Source: DASXMT01 sp963812965
GTDB taxonomy: Bacteria; Actinomycetota; Acidimicrobiia; Acidimicrobiales; RAAP-2
DNA: 64,000 bases
NCBI GenBank assembly: GCA_963812965.1
Contig: CAWEXG010000007.1
Span: forward strand, 1-64,000
Reading direction: 5' to 3'
Shown here: piece by piece, positions 9,359 to 16,965 of the stretch
Numbering within the stretch: the stretch's first letter is position 1
How the letters are laid out: each line of letters opens with the position of its first letter
The notes under the pieces: generated by a model
What the model saw: the letters and a program-made list of their open reading frames with translations, nothing else
Databases searched by the model: none
What the model was told of the DNA's origin: nothing
Made by a program: the position numbers and the translations under genes

Positions 9359-9676
9359 ATGTCGACCGTAACGATCGCCGCAACCGACGTGGAGCTCAAC
9401 GACGAAGGGTTCTTCGTCCGATCCCGAGCAGTGGACCGAGGACATGGTCCCAGAGCTCGCCGGCCGGAGGGCATCGACGAACTCACCGATTCCCATTGGC
9501 AGGTCATCCGCTTCATGCGATCCGAGTACCTGGCCAAAGGGACGGGACCCACGGTGCGGGTCCTCGGGAAGACGTCTGGCGTCTCCATCAAGGAGCTCTA
9601 CCAGTTGTTCCCCAAGGGTCCGGCCAAGATCGCCGCCAAGATCGCCGGCATCCCCAAGCCACGCGGCTGCATCTGA
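9359..9676 (+). CDS. TusE/DsrC-like sulfur carrier protein
   Basis: A 105-residue protein ending in IPKPRGCI, the invariant C-terminal arm of the TusE/DsrC family with the penultimate sulfur-carrying Cys. Further matches are TDSHWQVIRFMRSEYL and FPKGPAKIAAKIAG. The second Cys of true DsrC, ten residues before the last, is replaced by Ala, as in TusE-type members. Residues about 21-35 are garbled by two compensating shifts near 9421 and 9465; the alternative frame there reads DPEQWTEDMVPELAGR, the family sequence. The gene lies 27 bases after the SQR-like gene and 10 bases before DsrE2. It should carry persulfide between partners in the cytoplasm. Confidence 0.85.
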   Translation: MSTVTIAATDVELNDEGFFVRSRAVDRGHGPRARRPEGIDELTDSHWQVIRFMRSEYLAKGTGPTVRVLGKTSGVSIKELYQLFPKGPAKIAAKIAGIPKPRGCI

Positions 9677-9686
9677 AAGGAGGACC

Positions 9687-10154
9687 ATGGCGACACGATC
9701 GAAAAAGTCTCGATCATCATCTCGAAGGGCTCGCTCGAGGGGATCTACCCGGGACTGATCATGGCCAACGGTGCCAGCGCCGAGGGCATCGAAGCCGAAT
9801 CTGTTCTTCACCTTCTTCGGGCTCGACGCCATCCACAAGGTCCGCACGAGCACATCAAGCTGGCGACAGTCGGCAACCCAGGCTTGCACTTCGCCACGAT
9901 GGCCGGGAGGCTTGCCCGGTGTGTCTACGGCGATGACCCACTACATGAACCACAAGATGGAGAAGCTCGACATTCCCTCGATTCCTGAGTTCATCGAGAT
10001 GATCGCCGACACCGGTGCCGGCCTCTATGCCTGCAAGGCATCGGTCGATCTCTTCGGATTGGAGAAGAACGACTTCATCGACCAGGTGCAGGACATCATC
10101 ACTGTCGGCGAGTTCTACGAGAAGGCTGCTGGAGGCCAGATCATCTTCACGTGA
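9687..10154 (+). pseudogene. DsrE2-like sulfurtransferase (frameshifted)
   Basis: Combined frames give about 155 residues of the DsrE/DsrF/DrsH-like family: IEKVSIIISKGSLEGIYPGL, MANG, NLFFTFFGLDAIHKV, HIKLATVGNPGLHFATMAGG, then in one frame MTHYMNHKMEKLDIPSIPEF and AGLYACKASVDLFGL. The Cys in YACK is the likely sulfur carrier. Shifts occur near 9700, 9800, 9850 and 9910. AAGGAGG precedes the ATG. In known sulfur oxidisers DsrE-type proteins hand persulfide to TusE or DsrC; here the two genes are adjacent, so the pair probably forms a relay downstream of SQR and the reductase. Confidence 0.8.
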
Positions 10155-10941
10155 CGTCAGGCCGAGGCGGTCGCCACCCTTGTTGAGGTCGACAACGACG
10201 AGTGGCTCATAGAACGCCTGACAACAGTGCACCTACATGTGGCGTTCATGAATTCAACTGCGGCCGAGGGCCAGTCAGGAGCCGTGGACATCGTCCGACT
10301 AACCGCGGGCCGAGCCAAATGTCACAGCGGATCTGGGTACGCGAACAAAGCTTATGTGGTGCACGTGGTACGGGAATCCACGATTCGCGCTCCACAAAAA
10401 ACGCACGTGCCATTGACAAATACGGTCGATCCCGGTTCACTATGGTAAGTCAAAAAGGCGCATCGTGGTGCACCTTTTGACGAATGTGCAGGTAGTCGAA
10501 TTGCACCAAAAGAGCTTGCCAAGGTTGGGGTCGTGGGTTCGAATCCCGTCGTCCGCTCCATGTGGGCTTGACCCCATCCGGTGGACCACTTTTTAAGAGG
10601 CTCATCGGAATCTGGCGGGGGGTCTGCCCTAACCAGGGTCACCCGCAACTGAACGAAGATGCTGCAGGCTTGTGGTGTGAGCTGGGTTTCTTGTCGGTTG
10701 ACAGGTTGACCTCAATATTTTATGTGTCGGGTCAGCGGACTTTCGTAACGATGGCCCGCGATGCGCAACGGCCTTGGGGACCGGTTTGAGCCAAATCCTT
10801 AAGCCGCTCGAAGCAACTGCTCAAGCTCGGACCGGCAGGGGCGTGTCCGACCCCGGGTAGCATGAGCTATCGGGGTTGCGCCTTCACGACAGTGGGTGAG
10901 CGGTCCCCTGGGATGGGCGCGTAGACCCGCTCAAGCGGGGG
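10155..10941. other. Intergenic region with tRNA fragment and hairpin
   Basis: About 790 bases between the sulfur cluster and the ABC-3C operon. It holds an imperfect inverted repeat at 10450-10480 (TCAAAAAGGCGCA against TGCACCTTTTGA) and the tRNA-Gly 3' fragment at 10515-10560. No convincing gene was found: the short frames here have no domain, and one on the minus strand is the antisense of the tRNA fragment. Confidence 0.55.
10515..10560 (+). other. tRNA-Gly(GCC) 3' fragment, putative attachment site
   Basis: The 46 bases run from the anticodon loop (CTTGCCAAG, anticodon GCC) through the variable region, a perfect T arm (GGGTTCGAATCCC) and the acceptor 3' strand CGTCCGC to TCCA. The D arm, the 5' acceptor strand (GCGGACG expected) and the 5' anticodon strand are absent upstream, so this is not a working tRNA. 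A 3' tRNA portion is what tyrosine-recombinase elements leave at one end of an integration. It sits at the left side of the ABC-3C island. Confidence 0.7.
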
Positions 10942-11784
10942 GTGAACGTGACGGCGACAACAACCAGCTCCCAGTACGGGGTCAGTGCCGGATCGCCCGC
11001 GATGTGCGAGGTGCAGAAGCCGCACACGCTCGCCAGCCCGAGGGCCACTCTGTCTGCCTCGCCTGTCAACCCCCAGGGGCGGATCCAGCTCTATGGGTTG
11101 GAGGAGTGGGAAGAGTTCATCCGCGAGTGGGTGACCGCCCTCGAGGCGACCTACGTCCAGATCAAGCGATTCGGTGGCACGAGCGACCATGGTGCTGACG
11201 TCGCCGCCTTCAAGTCCGACCTCGGTCTTGCGTCAAAGATCGACTTCGCCATGTTCAAGTCCGTTGAGCTTCTCGATGCCGTATCTCAGCACGAGACAAT
11301 GCTGTACCACATCGCAAGATTCGGAACGGCCCTGGCCGATCGACTATCCCACCAATCACCCCCGGCGGAGCTTGAACCAATCGAAACCAGGTACGTTGGG
11401 CAACTTCTCGAAGTCCACAATGAGCGTCACCCTAGGCATGACATCCGAGCCGATAACGTGTCGTCAGGCGACTCGGTGGGCGAACACTTTCAGCGCCAGC
11501 GCGAGGCCTCCTATAAGGCTGAGTCCCTCCGGGTGTATGCGCGGGACTCAGTACCGCCAGGAACTTTCGATCTGCTCCAAGGCGATATCTACACCGGGGT
11601 TGTAGATATCGCGGATGACGCCTATCCCGACGGCTGGACGCGGATGTCGAAAGTTCTCATGCACGTCGGAACCCTGGACCTACACAATCACGCGCTGATC
11701 CAGGTTTCAGATCTAGAGGACCGGAAGGGTATCTACCATCAGCAGGCCAATACGGATCGCGTCACGTGGGTCAGGTCGCAATGA
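10942..11784 (+). CDS. ABC-three component (ABC-3C) system effector-type protein, nuclease core missing
   Basis: A 280-residue protein. The N-terminal part (EVQKPHTLASPRATL, LYGLEEWEEFIREW, VQIKRFGGTSDHGADVAAF) matches the start of the restriction-endonuclease-like component of ABC-3C systems. The C-terminal part (DFAMFKSVELLDAV, ETRYVGQLLEVHNERH, SVPPGTFDLLQGDIYTGV, DLEDRKGIYHQQANTDRV) matches the ABC-3C C-terminal domain. From recall of the family, about 100 residues carrying the catalytic QCK-type core normally lie between them; here they are absent without loss of frame near residue 100. The start is GTG at 10942. It overlaps the next gene by ATGA, so the three genes form one operon. Without the core the product may be inactive or act only in assembly. 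Confidence 0.7.
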   Translation: MNVTATTTSSQYGVSAGSPAMCEVQKPHTLASPRATLSASPVNPQGRIQLYGLEEWEEFIREWVTALEATYVQIKRFGGTSDHGADVAAFKSDLGLASKIDFAMFKSVELLDAVSQHETMLYHIARFGTALADRLSHQSPPAELEPIETRYVGQLLEVHNERHPRHDIRADNVSSGDSVGEHFQRQREASYKAESLRVYARDSVPPGTFDLLQGDIYTGVVDIADDAYPDGWTRMSKVLMHVGTLDLHNHALIQVSDLEDRKGIYHQQANTDRVTWVRSQ

Positions 11785-12260
11785 GAAGTCCGCTCAACAG
11801 CTCACTGGAAGTTGGGGTGCGAGTCCTCATGATCCTGACTGAGGTCTATCCCGAACCTCTCGATGTAAACCGCTTGGTGCTTCTCGACCATGGCGTACTC
11901 CACAGCTCCGATCTCGGTGGTCCTGAGAGTCTCCATCCACCGTTGCCAGTCCGAGCCGGCGAACTCGGGGTTAAGCGGGCGGCAATCGAGGGAGGCTTAC
12001 AAGTTATGATCCGCGCCAACCTCGTCGAGATGAGCACCAGCGAGCGAGGAATCGAGTTCATCGCCAGCGACAAGGCGTACAGTTTCGTCAGCGTGCTCGC
12101 ATCGGACTACGCCACCACTCTTCACGAGCGCGTGGGGTGGATATTCGAGCGCTTCGGTGATCTGTCCGAGGACGCTCTACGCGCCGAGATGAGGTCTATC
12201 TTTTCCAGCTGGTCCGAGGAGTTCGGGCCGACAGAGGCTCTTCCCGACGGAGCGGTCTAA
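11781..12260 (+). CDS. ABC-3C system middle component (MC2-like)
   Basis: A 159-residue protein with the typical middle-component pattern: NSSLEVGVRVLMILTEVYP, then VNRLVLLDHGVLHSSDLGGP, SLHPPLPVRAGELGVKRAAI and GIEFIASDKAYSFVSVLASDYATTLHERV. This is a winged-helix-like adaptor family described for ABC-three component conflict systems. The ATG at 11781 overlaps the upstream stop (ATGA), and its own stop overlaps the next start (TAATG), so translation is coupled on both sides. It is thought to bridge the effector and the ATPase. Confidence 0.8.
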   Translation: MRSPLNSSLEVGVRVLMILTEVYPEPLDVNRLVLLDHGVLHSSDLGGPESLHPPLPVRAGELGVKRAAIEGGLQVMIRANLVEMSTSERGIEFIASDKAYSFVSVLASDYATTLHERVGWIFERFGDLSEDALRAEMRSIFSSWSEEFGPTEALPDGAV

Positions 12261-14123
12261 TGGTCGAACGCATCGCGCTCATCCACATCACTTTTGTTGG
12301 GGCAACCGTGGAGCCGGCTTCGGTTGAATTCGGTTCAGCGGCGACCGTCATCCATGGGCCGTCTGACACTGGAAAGTCCTTCATAGTCGGAGCAATTGAC
12401 TTCATGCTGGGTGGCTCGAACAAGCCCAACGACATACCTGAACGAGCCGGATACACAACTTCCCTACTTGGGATCCGACTGCCCTCCGGCGAGGAGCTGA
12501 CGCTGTCCCGCTCGGTCGATGGCGGCGACTTCGGTCTCTACCAGGGTGACGTACGCGAAATACCGGATGGGCCGCCACCTCGCATGTTGAAGGCAAGGCA
12601 CCAAAAGGGTAGTGACGACAGCCTGTCCGCCTTCTTGCTCATGACCATTGGGCTTCAAAATAAGCAAATCAGAAAGAATGTCTCGAATCAGACGAATGTG
12701 CTGACCTTTCGTAACCTTGTCCACTTGTGCGTGATTGATGAAACGAGCATGCAGGACGAGAGGAAGCCAGCATTGACCAATGTGACCACGAGTCGAACGA
12801 TCGATATTTCAACGCTCAAGCTACTGCTCGAAGAAGACGACGACTCGTCACTCATTGCTGTGGAGACTTCGAAAGAGCGAAGGCAAGCGGCCTTGGCTCG
12901 TGAGGGAGTTCTGGATCGACTTATTGCCGAAATCCAAGACATGCTTGAAGGAGTCGCTGATCAGCTCGAGCTACAGGAGCAGAGTGACCGACTTGCGCGG
13001 TCCATCGCGCGGCTACACAGAGTCGATCGGTCGTGTCTCCGCACAGCGCGCCGACCTCAGCACTCGTATCGCGAACGTGGAGCGTGACGCAGCGACGCTT
13101 CGTAAGCGTTTCGCCGACATCAGTGCACTCATGTCCCGTTTTCGATTGCTCGGGCAGCAGTACCAGTCCGACCTCGCTCGTCTCGAAATGATTTCAGAAG
13201 CTGGAAGCCTTCTCGGCTACTTCAACCCTGGCCAGTGTGTGTTCTGTGGGGCCGATGTCGAATACCAGCACTACAACGAAGACTGCGCTGAGGGCACAAC
13301 GGCGTTTCGCGACTCCGTCCTCGCTGAGCAGGGAAAGACGACCGCGCTCAACGCCGACCTGAATGAAACGCTCGGAGACCTTGTGACCAAGCAGACTATG
13401 CTCACCGAGAAATTGCAGTCCATTACTGCTGCAGTCACGCGTGCTCGCGGCCAGCTTGATCGTTACGACGATGCTCTCGCTCCGGACCAGGGAGCGCTGA
13501 AAGGGCTTCTCGACGTTCGCTCGACTATCGAGAAGCATCTGGGCCTCTACGAGCAGATCGCTCGGTTCGAGGGTCTCAAGCAGCAGCTCATCGACGAGCA
13601 GTCGAATGAAACCACTACTGCAGCGGCGGGCATGCAGCCGGGTACCGTATCGATTTTCTCTCGCGAGATCGCTGCAAGACTGCAGGCCTGGGGCGTGCCG
13701 GGCGGCAATGACACGCGCTACGACAAGAACGATCAAGACATCATTTTCGATGACCAGCTCCGGTCGGCTCACGGCAAGGGTGTTCGAGCCATCTTGCATG
13801 CAGCCTTTACCTTGGGCCTGGCGCAGTATTGTTTCGATCGCGAGCTGCCCCATCCGGGCTTCATCGTCCTCGACTCACCTCTTGTCACCTACAGGCCACC
13901 GGAGCGGGGCGGTGACGCGGATGGCGTCATGCCGCCAAGCGTCATTCAAGAGTTCTACGCCGACATCCAACGCGGAGTCAACGGCCAGATCATTGTGCTG
14001 GAGAACACCGAACCGCCGGGTGGGCTGGGTCCGGATTGCGTAGACGTCGCGTTCACTAAGAACGAGTCCTATGGCCGATACGGGTTCTTTCCGGTGCACC
14101 CCCAGACCAAGGAAGCGACGTAG
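12260..14123 (+). pseudogene. ABC-3C system SMC/Rad50-like ATPase, DUF3732-type (one frameshift)
   Basis: The first frame (12260 to about 13005) holds the Walker A loop GPSDTGKSF and the N lobe of an SMC-like ATPase. The second frame (to 14123) holds coiled coil, a zinc-binding CVFCG...H...C cluster, a second coiled coil, and the C lobe with HGKGVRAILHAAFTLGL and Walker B FIVLDSPLVTY. The two parts join as one family protein of about 620 residues if one extra base near 13005-13015 is removed. As given it would make two pieces. The ATPase is expected to sense or act on nucleic acid and drive the effector; the system class is described as a biological-conflict (anti-phage or anti-plasmid) system. 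Confidence 0.75.
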
Positions 14124-14166
14124 AGGAGCGGTCCTTCCCAGAGAGCACCATTTTGTAGCAGTAGGT

Positions 14167-14553
14167 TCAGGCCCTCCGGAGTTGCATCATCGGCCACATC
14201 GGCCCGAGCCGGATTTCCTCGAAGATATTCTGGTCATCAGAAGCCTTGGGAAGCTTCTTGAGCTGGCAGCGCTTCGAGGGCTTCGGAGTGCTTTCGACTA
14301 TTCGGGAATCCTGGCTTGTCACGCGGGCAATATCTGGAAATGAGGACGTCTCCTTGCCTACTTCACCGGCCCTGCGGACATCGGCCGTCGTGATCGCAGC
14401 AAAGGTCATCAGGTCTACAGAATCGACCTCGATCTGCCCATGGCCGACCCGGTAGCGACCCCCCGCCTTCACCTTGGGCCGCCGCCAGAGGCGGAACGAG
14501 ACCGTGATGTCCCCGGCTAGGACTCGTTCGCGCAGCTCGGCACTGAACTCCAC
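14167..14553 (-). CDS. ASCH/PUA-like domain protein with divergent C terminus
   Basis: A 128-residue protein with GTG start. The first 60 residues (ITVSFRLWRRPKVKAGGRYRV, then IEVDSVDLMTFAAIT and DVRRAGE) match a small PUA-like/ASCH-type family whose members are about 110-120 residues. After RRAGEVGKETSS the sequence no longer looks like the family and becomes low in structure (KPSKRCQLKKLPKASDDQ). The change lies next to the right edge of the ABC-3C island, so the 3' end may have been replaced on insertion. It lies 9 bases downstream of the SRPBCC gene and may share its operon. Confidence 0.55.
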   Translation of the reverse strand: MEFSAELRERVLAGDITVSFRLWRRPKVKAGGRYRVGHGQIEVDSVDLMTFAAITTADVRRAGEVGKETSSFPDIARVTSQDSRIVESTPKPSKRCQLKKLPKASDDQNIFEEIRLGPMWPMMQLRRA

Positions 14554-14562
14554 CGACCAAGG

Positions 14563-15072
14563 TTACGCTGGCCCGCTCTGAAACGGGAGCTGCTGACCCG
14601 TCTCGAGCAAGGTCTTGAGCCCGCTGAGGATCTCGCTCCAGCCGCCACCGGCTCCACTGGATTCGCTCTCACCCCTGAGCATGGAGGCCCACATTGGCGC
14701 TCCGGTCACGTCGTGGGTGACGGTCACCTTGGTGACCCCGCCTCGCACGGGCTCGATCTCATAGGTGAGCCGGGTGAACGCTTCGGCGGCCATCTCGGGC
14801 GTCATCGTCATGCGCCAGGTCTGGACCAGCTTGTGAGGTGGGTCGGCTTCGATCACCTCGCCATCGCTGATGATGTCAGGGCAGCCCAGTGCCTTCATGC
14901 CCTCGTTGGCGTGGGCCCGGAAGGCACCACCCGACCGCAGGTCGTACTCCAACACAGGGGCATAGCCGTACTTCACTGTCCACTCGGGTTCGGTCATCGC
15001 ATCCCAGATGGCCTCGGGGGTCGCTCTGATGTACACCCGGTACATCAGGATCGTCTCGGTTTCGGTGGTCAT
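14563..15072 (-). CDS. SRPBCC (AHSA1-like) domain protein
   Basis: A 169-residue START/Bet v1-fold protein: YRVYIRATPEAIWDAMTEPE at the N terminus, YDLRSGGAFRAH in the middle, and the C-terminal helix WSEILSGLKTLLETG. This is the Activator of Hsp90 ATPase-like subgroup, which in bacteria commonly sits next to an ArsR regulator. Its ATG overlaps the stop of that regulator by 4 bases. The ligand is unknown. Confidence 0.85.
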   Translation of the reverse strand: MTTETETILMYRVYIRATPEAIWDAMTEPEWTVKYGYAPVLEYDLRSGGAFRAHANEGMKALGCPDIISDGEVIEADPPHKLVQTWRMTMTPEMAAEAFTRLTYEIEPVRGGVTKVTVTHDVTGAPMWASMLRGESESSGAGGGWSEILSGLKTLLETGQQLPFQSGPA

Positions 15073-15386
15073 GTTTGTGCCTCCAACTCAGTCTTGAGGT
15101 CGGCGAGCGCCGAAACATGGCGCTCGGTGTACTTACCGATCCACCGGTCATGGATCAGACGGATTGGGACCGGGTTGAGGAAGTGCAACTTCTCCCGGCC
15201 GGACCGACGCGTGACGACAAGCCCTGCCTCTTCCAGCAAGCGCAGATGTTTCATGACCCCAATGCGCGTCATGTCCACCTCGACTTCGAGCTCGCTCAAG
15301 GTGCGGCCCTCACGCTCGAAGAGCAGGTCGAGCAGGAAGCGACGGGTGGGGTCAGCAAGCGCTTTGAACACACGGTTGTCGTCCAC
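15069..15386 (-). CDS. ArsR-family transcriptional regulator
   Basis: A 105-residue winged-helix repressor: FKALADPTRRFLLDLLFERE, then ELEVEVDMTRIGVMKHLRLL as recognition helix and LVVTRRSGREKLHFLNPVPI as wing. No metal-binding Cys motif is present, which fits the subgroup that regulates SRPBCC partners. The start is GTG at 15386; a TATATT box about 10 bases upstream suggests a short or absent leader. It is coupled to the SRPBCC gene by ATGA overlap. An inverted repeat upstream (15402-15417) is the likely operator. Confidence 0.85.
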   Translation of the reverse strand: MDDNRVFKALADPTRRFLLDLLFEREGRTLSELEVEVDMTRIGVMKHLRLLEEAGLVVTRRSGREKLHFLNPVPIRLIHDRWIGKYTERHVSALADLKTELEAQT

Positions 15387-15401
15387 ACCTCATCAATATA
15401 T

Positions 15402-15417
15402 GTAACCTAATGGTTAC
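15402..15417. promoter_or_regulatory. Inverted repeat, likely ArsR operator
   Basis: GTAACC-TAAT-GGTTAC, perfect 6-bp arms, lies 16 bases upstream of the ArsR gene start and overlaps its probable promoter. Autoregulation by the ArsR product is the simplest reading. Confidence 0.6.
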
Positions 15418-15648
15418 GTGTCAAACCTGCACTACGGCCGCTACGACCGCAGGGCACGGTTCCAAGACCCTGACAGCCACCCTTGTGGACTGAGCCTTGA
15501 CCGAGTGTTCGATCGGATGGTGAGATCCATACCCTCAGCCCGTGGCGTCTCATCGACATACTGGTGCTGGATCAAGCAAGCTGACCTCGCCGTGCGATGA
15601 ACGACCTATTCGTCCTGATGATCGGCACCGCAGATGAAGGAGATGACC

Positions 15649-16092
15649 ATGTCAGTCTTTGATGCCGAGTACGAGCCGAGCCCATGGGAGCCGATAGCCC
15701 AGGAGGTCGAACGGTACGAGAGAACCCAAGGTGCCGAGCCGAGCGAGCTCGTTGGTGACCAATGGATCGTCCTGTGGACGGTGGGCACCAAGTCGGGGAA
15801 GGTGCGCAAGACCCCCCTGGTTCGCGTGGCCGACGGTGACGGCCGGTACGCGGTCATCGGCTCGGCGGGTGGTGCGCCGAGCCACCCGCAGTGGGCGCGC
15901 AACCTCCAGGCCAATCCGATCGCTCGACTCCAAGACGGCGATGCAGTGAACGACTACGTGGTTCGTGAGGCGGATGGCGACGAGAAGGCGACCTGGTGGG
16001 CGCGGGCGACCGAGGTTTGGCCGGACTACGACAGCTACCAGGCGGGTACCGAACGACAGATCCCGCTGTTCGTGCTCGAGCCGACCGACTGA
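15649..16092 (+). CDS. Deazaflavin (F420)-dependent nitroreductase-family oxidoreductase
   Basis: A 147-residue protein of the DDN-like split beta-barrel family: LWTVGTKSGKVRKTPLVRV and AVIGSAGGAPSHPQWARNL are the two signature segments for F420 binding, and the C terminus ends in RQIPLFVLEPTD. Of three ATG codons (15634, 15643, 15649) the last is best placed behind AAGGAG. Such enzymes use reduced F420 to reduce varied organic substrates; the substrate here is not known. It is transcribed alone. Confidence 0.85.
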   Translation: MSVFDAEYEPSPWEPIAQEVERYERTQGAEPSELVGDQWIVLWTVGTKSGKVRKTPLVRVADGDGRYAVIGSAGGAPSHPQWARNLQANPIARLQDGDAVNDYVVREADGDEKATWWARATEVWPDYDSYQAGTERQIPLFVLEPTD

Positions 16093-16247
16093 AAAGACGA
16101 GCACTCCACGCCGGCGCCGCTTTCAGCATCAACGTAACCTGGGATTGCCGGGTCTGACTGCTGCCCCGGGACCCCCCCAATCAGTTGGGAGCGTCATGCT
16201 TGGAGCTGATTGCAACGACCGGGAAACCACAGCATCTCTCCGTGTGT

Positions 16248-16634
16248 TCACGAGCGAAGGTCGACCACCGACCAGTTCGGGTCACCGTCGTCGAGGATCT
16301 CGGGGTCCCCTGTCAGCAGGTTGGCTCGATGACTTATCGCAGTGGCGATGGCAAAGGCATCCGCGTATGCCAAGGCGTACTGGGCCTTGATCGCCGCCGC
16401 TTCGAGTACTCGGGCCTCGCTAGGAAGGTCAAGGTGGAGCTGATGTCGCAGGCTGCCGATGACTGCTCGTGCTCGATCGATCCCAGCTGCCCGGTGGACC
16501 ACGTAGAAAACCTCACCGAGATTGATCCAGCTCATGACCGGTCGCCCCTGTAGCGATCGCTCGACGCGGCCCGCCCCTGGCTCTTCGCCCTCGAGCCAGC
16601 ACAGGACTGCCCAGGAGTCGAGACAGTCGGTCAA
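16248..16634 (-). CDS. vapC: VapC-type PIN domain toxin
   Basis: A 128-residue PIN domain RNase. Acidic residues in the expected places are the first Asp in DCLDSWAVLCWLEGE, Glu in SWINLGEVFYVV, Asp in LAYADAFAIATA and Asp in LLTGDPEIL. The start is TTG at 16634 and overlaps the end of the antitoxin gene. VapC toxins cleave RNA and are held inactive by the partner antitoxin. Confidence 0.85.
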   Translation of the reverse strand: MTDCLDSWAVLCWLEGEEPGAGRVERSLQGRPVMSWINLGEVFYVVHRAAGIDRARAVIGSLRHQLHLDLPSEARVLEAAAIKAQYALAYADAFAIATAISHRANLLTGDPEILDDGDPNWSVVDLRS

Positions 16635-16849
16635 CGGCCACGTTCGGCACGACGGTCCGCTTCAAGTGTCACCGTAAGACCGAGACCGGCGAACTGTCCT
16701 CGAAGACTTGGTTGCTCCCGTATCGGTTCTACTCGCACCGCATCGTCCTCGATCCAGAAGTCAACCTCATCACCTGGAGCAATCCCCAGCCGATCGCGCA
16801 TGGTTTTAGGGATCACAACCTGCCCTTTTGGCCCAACCCGGGAAGTCAT
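16631..16849 (-). CDS. vapB: VapB-type AbrB/MazE-fold antitoxin
   Basis: A 72-residue protein with the swapped-hairpin AbrB fold: MTSRVGPKGQVVIPKTMRD, then GIAPGDEVDFWIEDDAV, and a C-terminal tail (AGLGLTVTLEADRRAERG) that would bind the toxin. I prefer ATG at 16849 over the TTG at 16867 because it begins at the conserved fold. It overlaps the toxin gene by 4 bases and probably represses the pair. Confidence 0.85.
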   Translation of the reverse strand: MTSRVGPKGQVVIPKTMRDRLGIAPGDEVDFWIEDDAVRVEPIREQPSLRGQFAGLGLTVTLEADRRAERGR

Positions 16850-16965
16850 ACTGGGAAGTATAACCAAGACTCGGGCCGAACCGGGCCCAGTTGAAACCCT
16901 TGGACCTACCTGTCCAGAACCCCAAGAAGGACAAAGCTGTCTGGTGTATAGGCACCCTTATGGCG

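Noticed and set aside
10352..10648. Minus-strand frame with TTGFEPTTPTLA
   Set aside because: This peptide is the antisense reading of the tRNA-Gly T arm, a well-known false protein.
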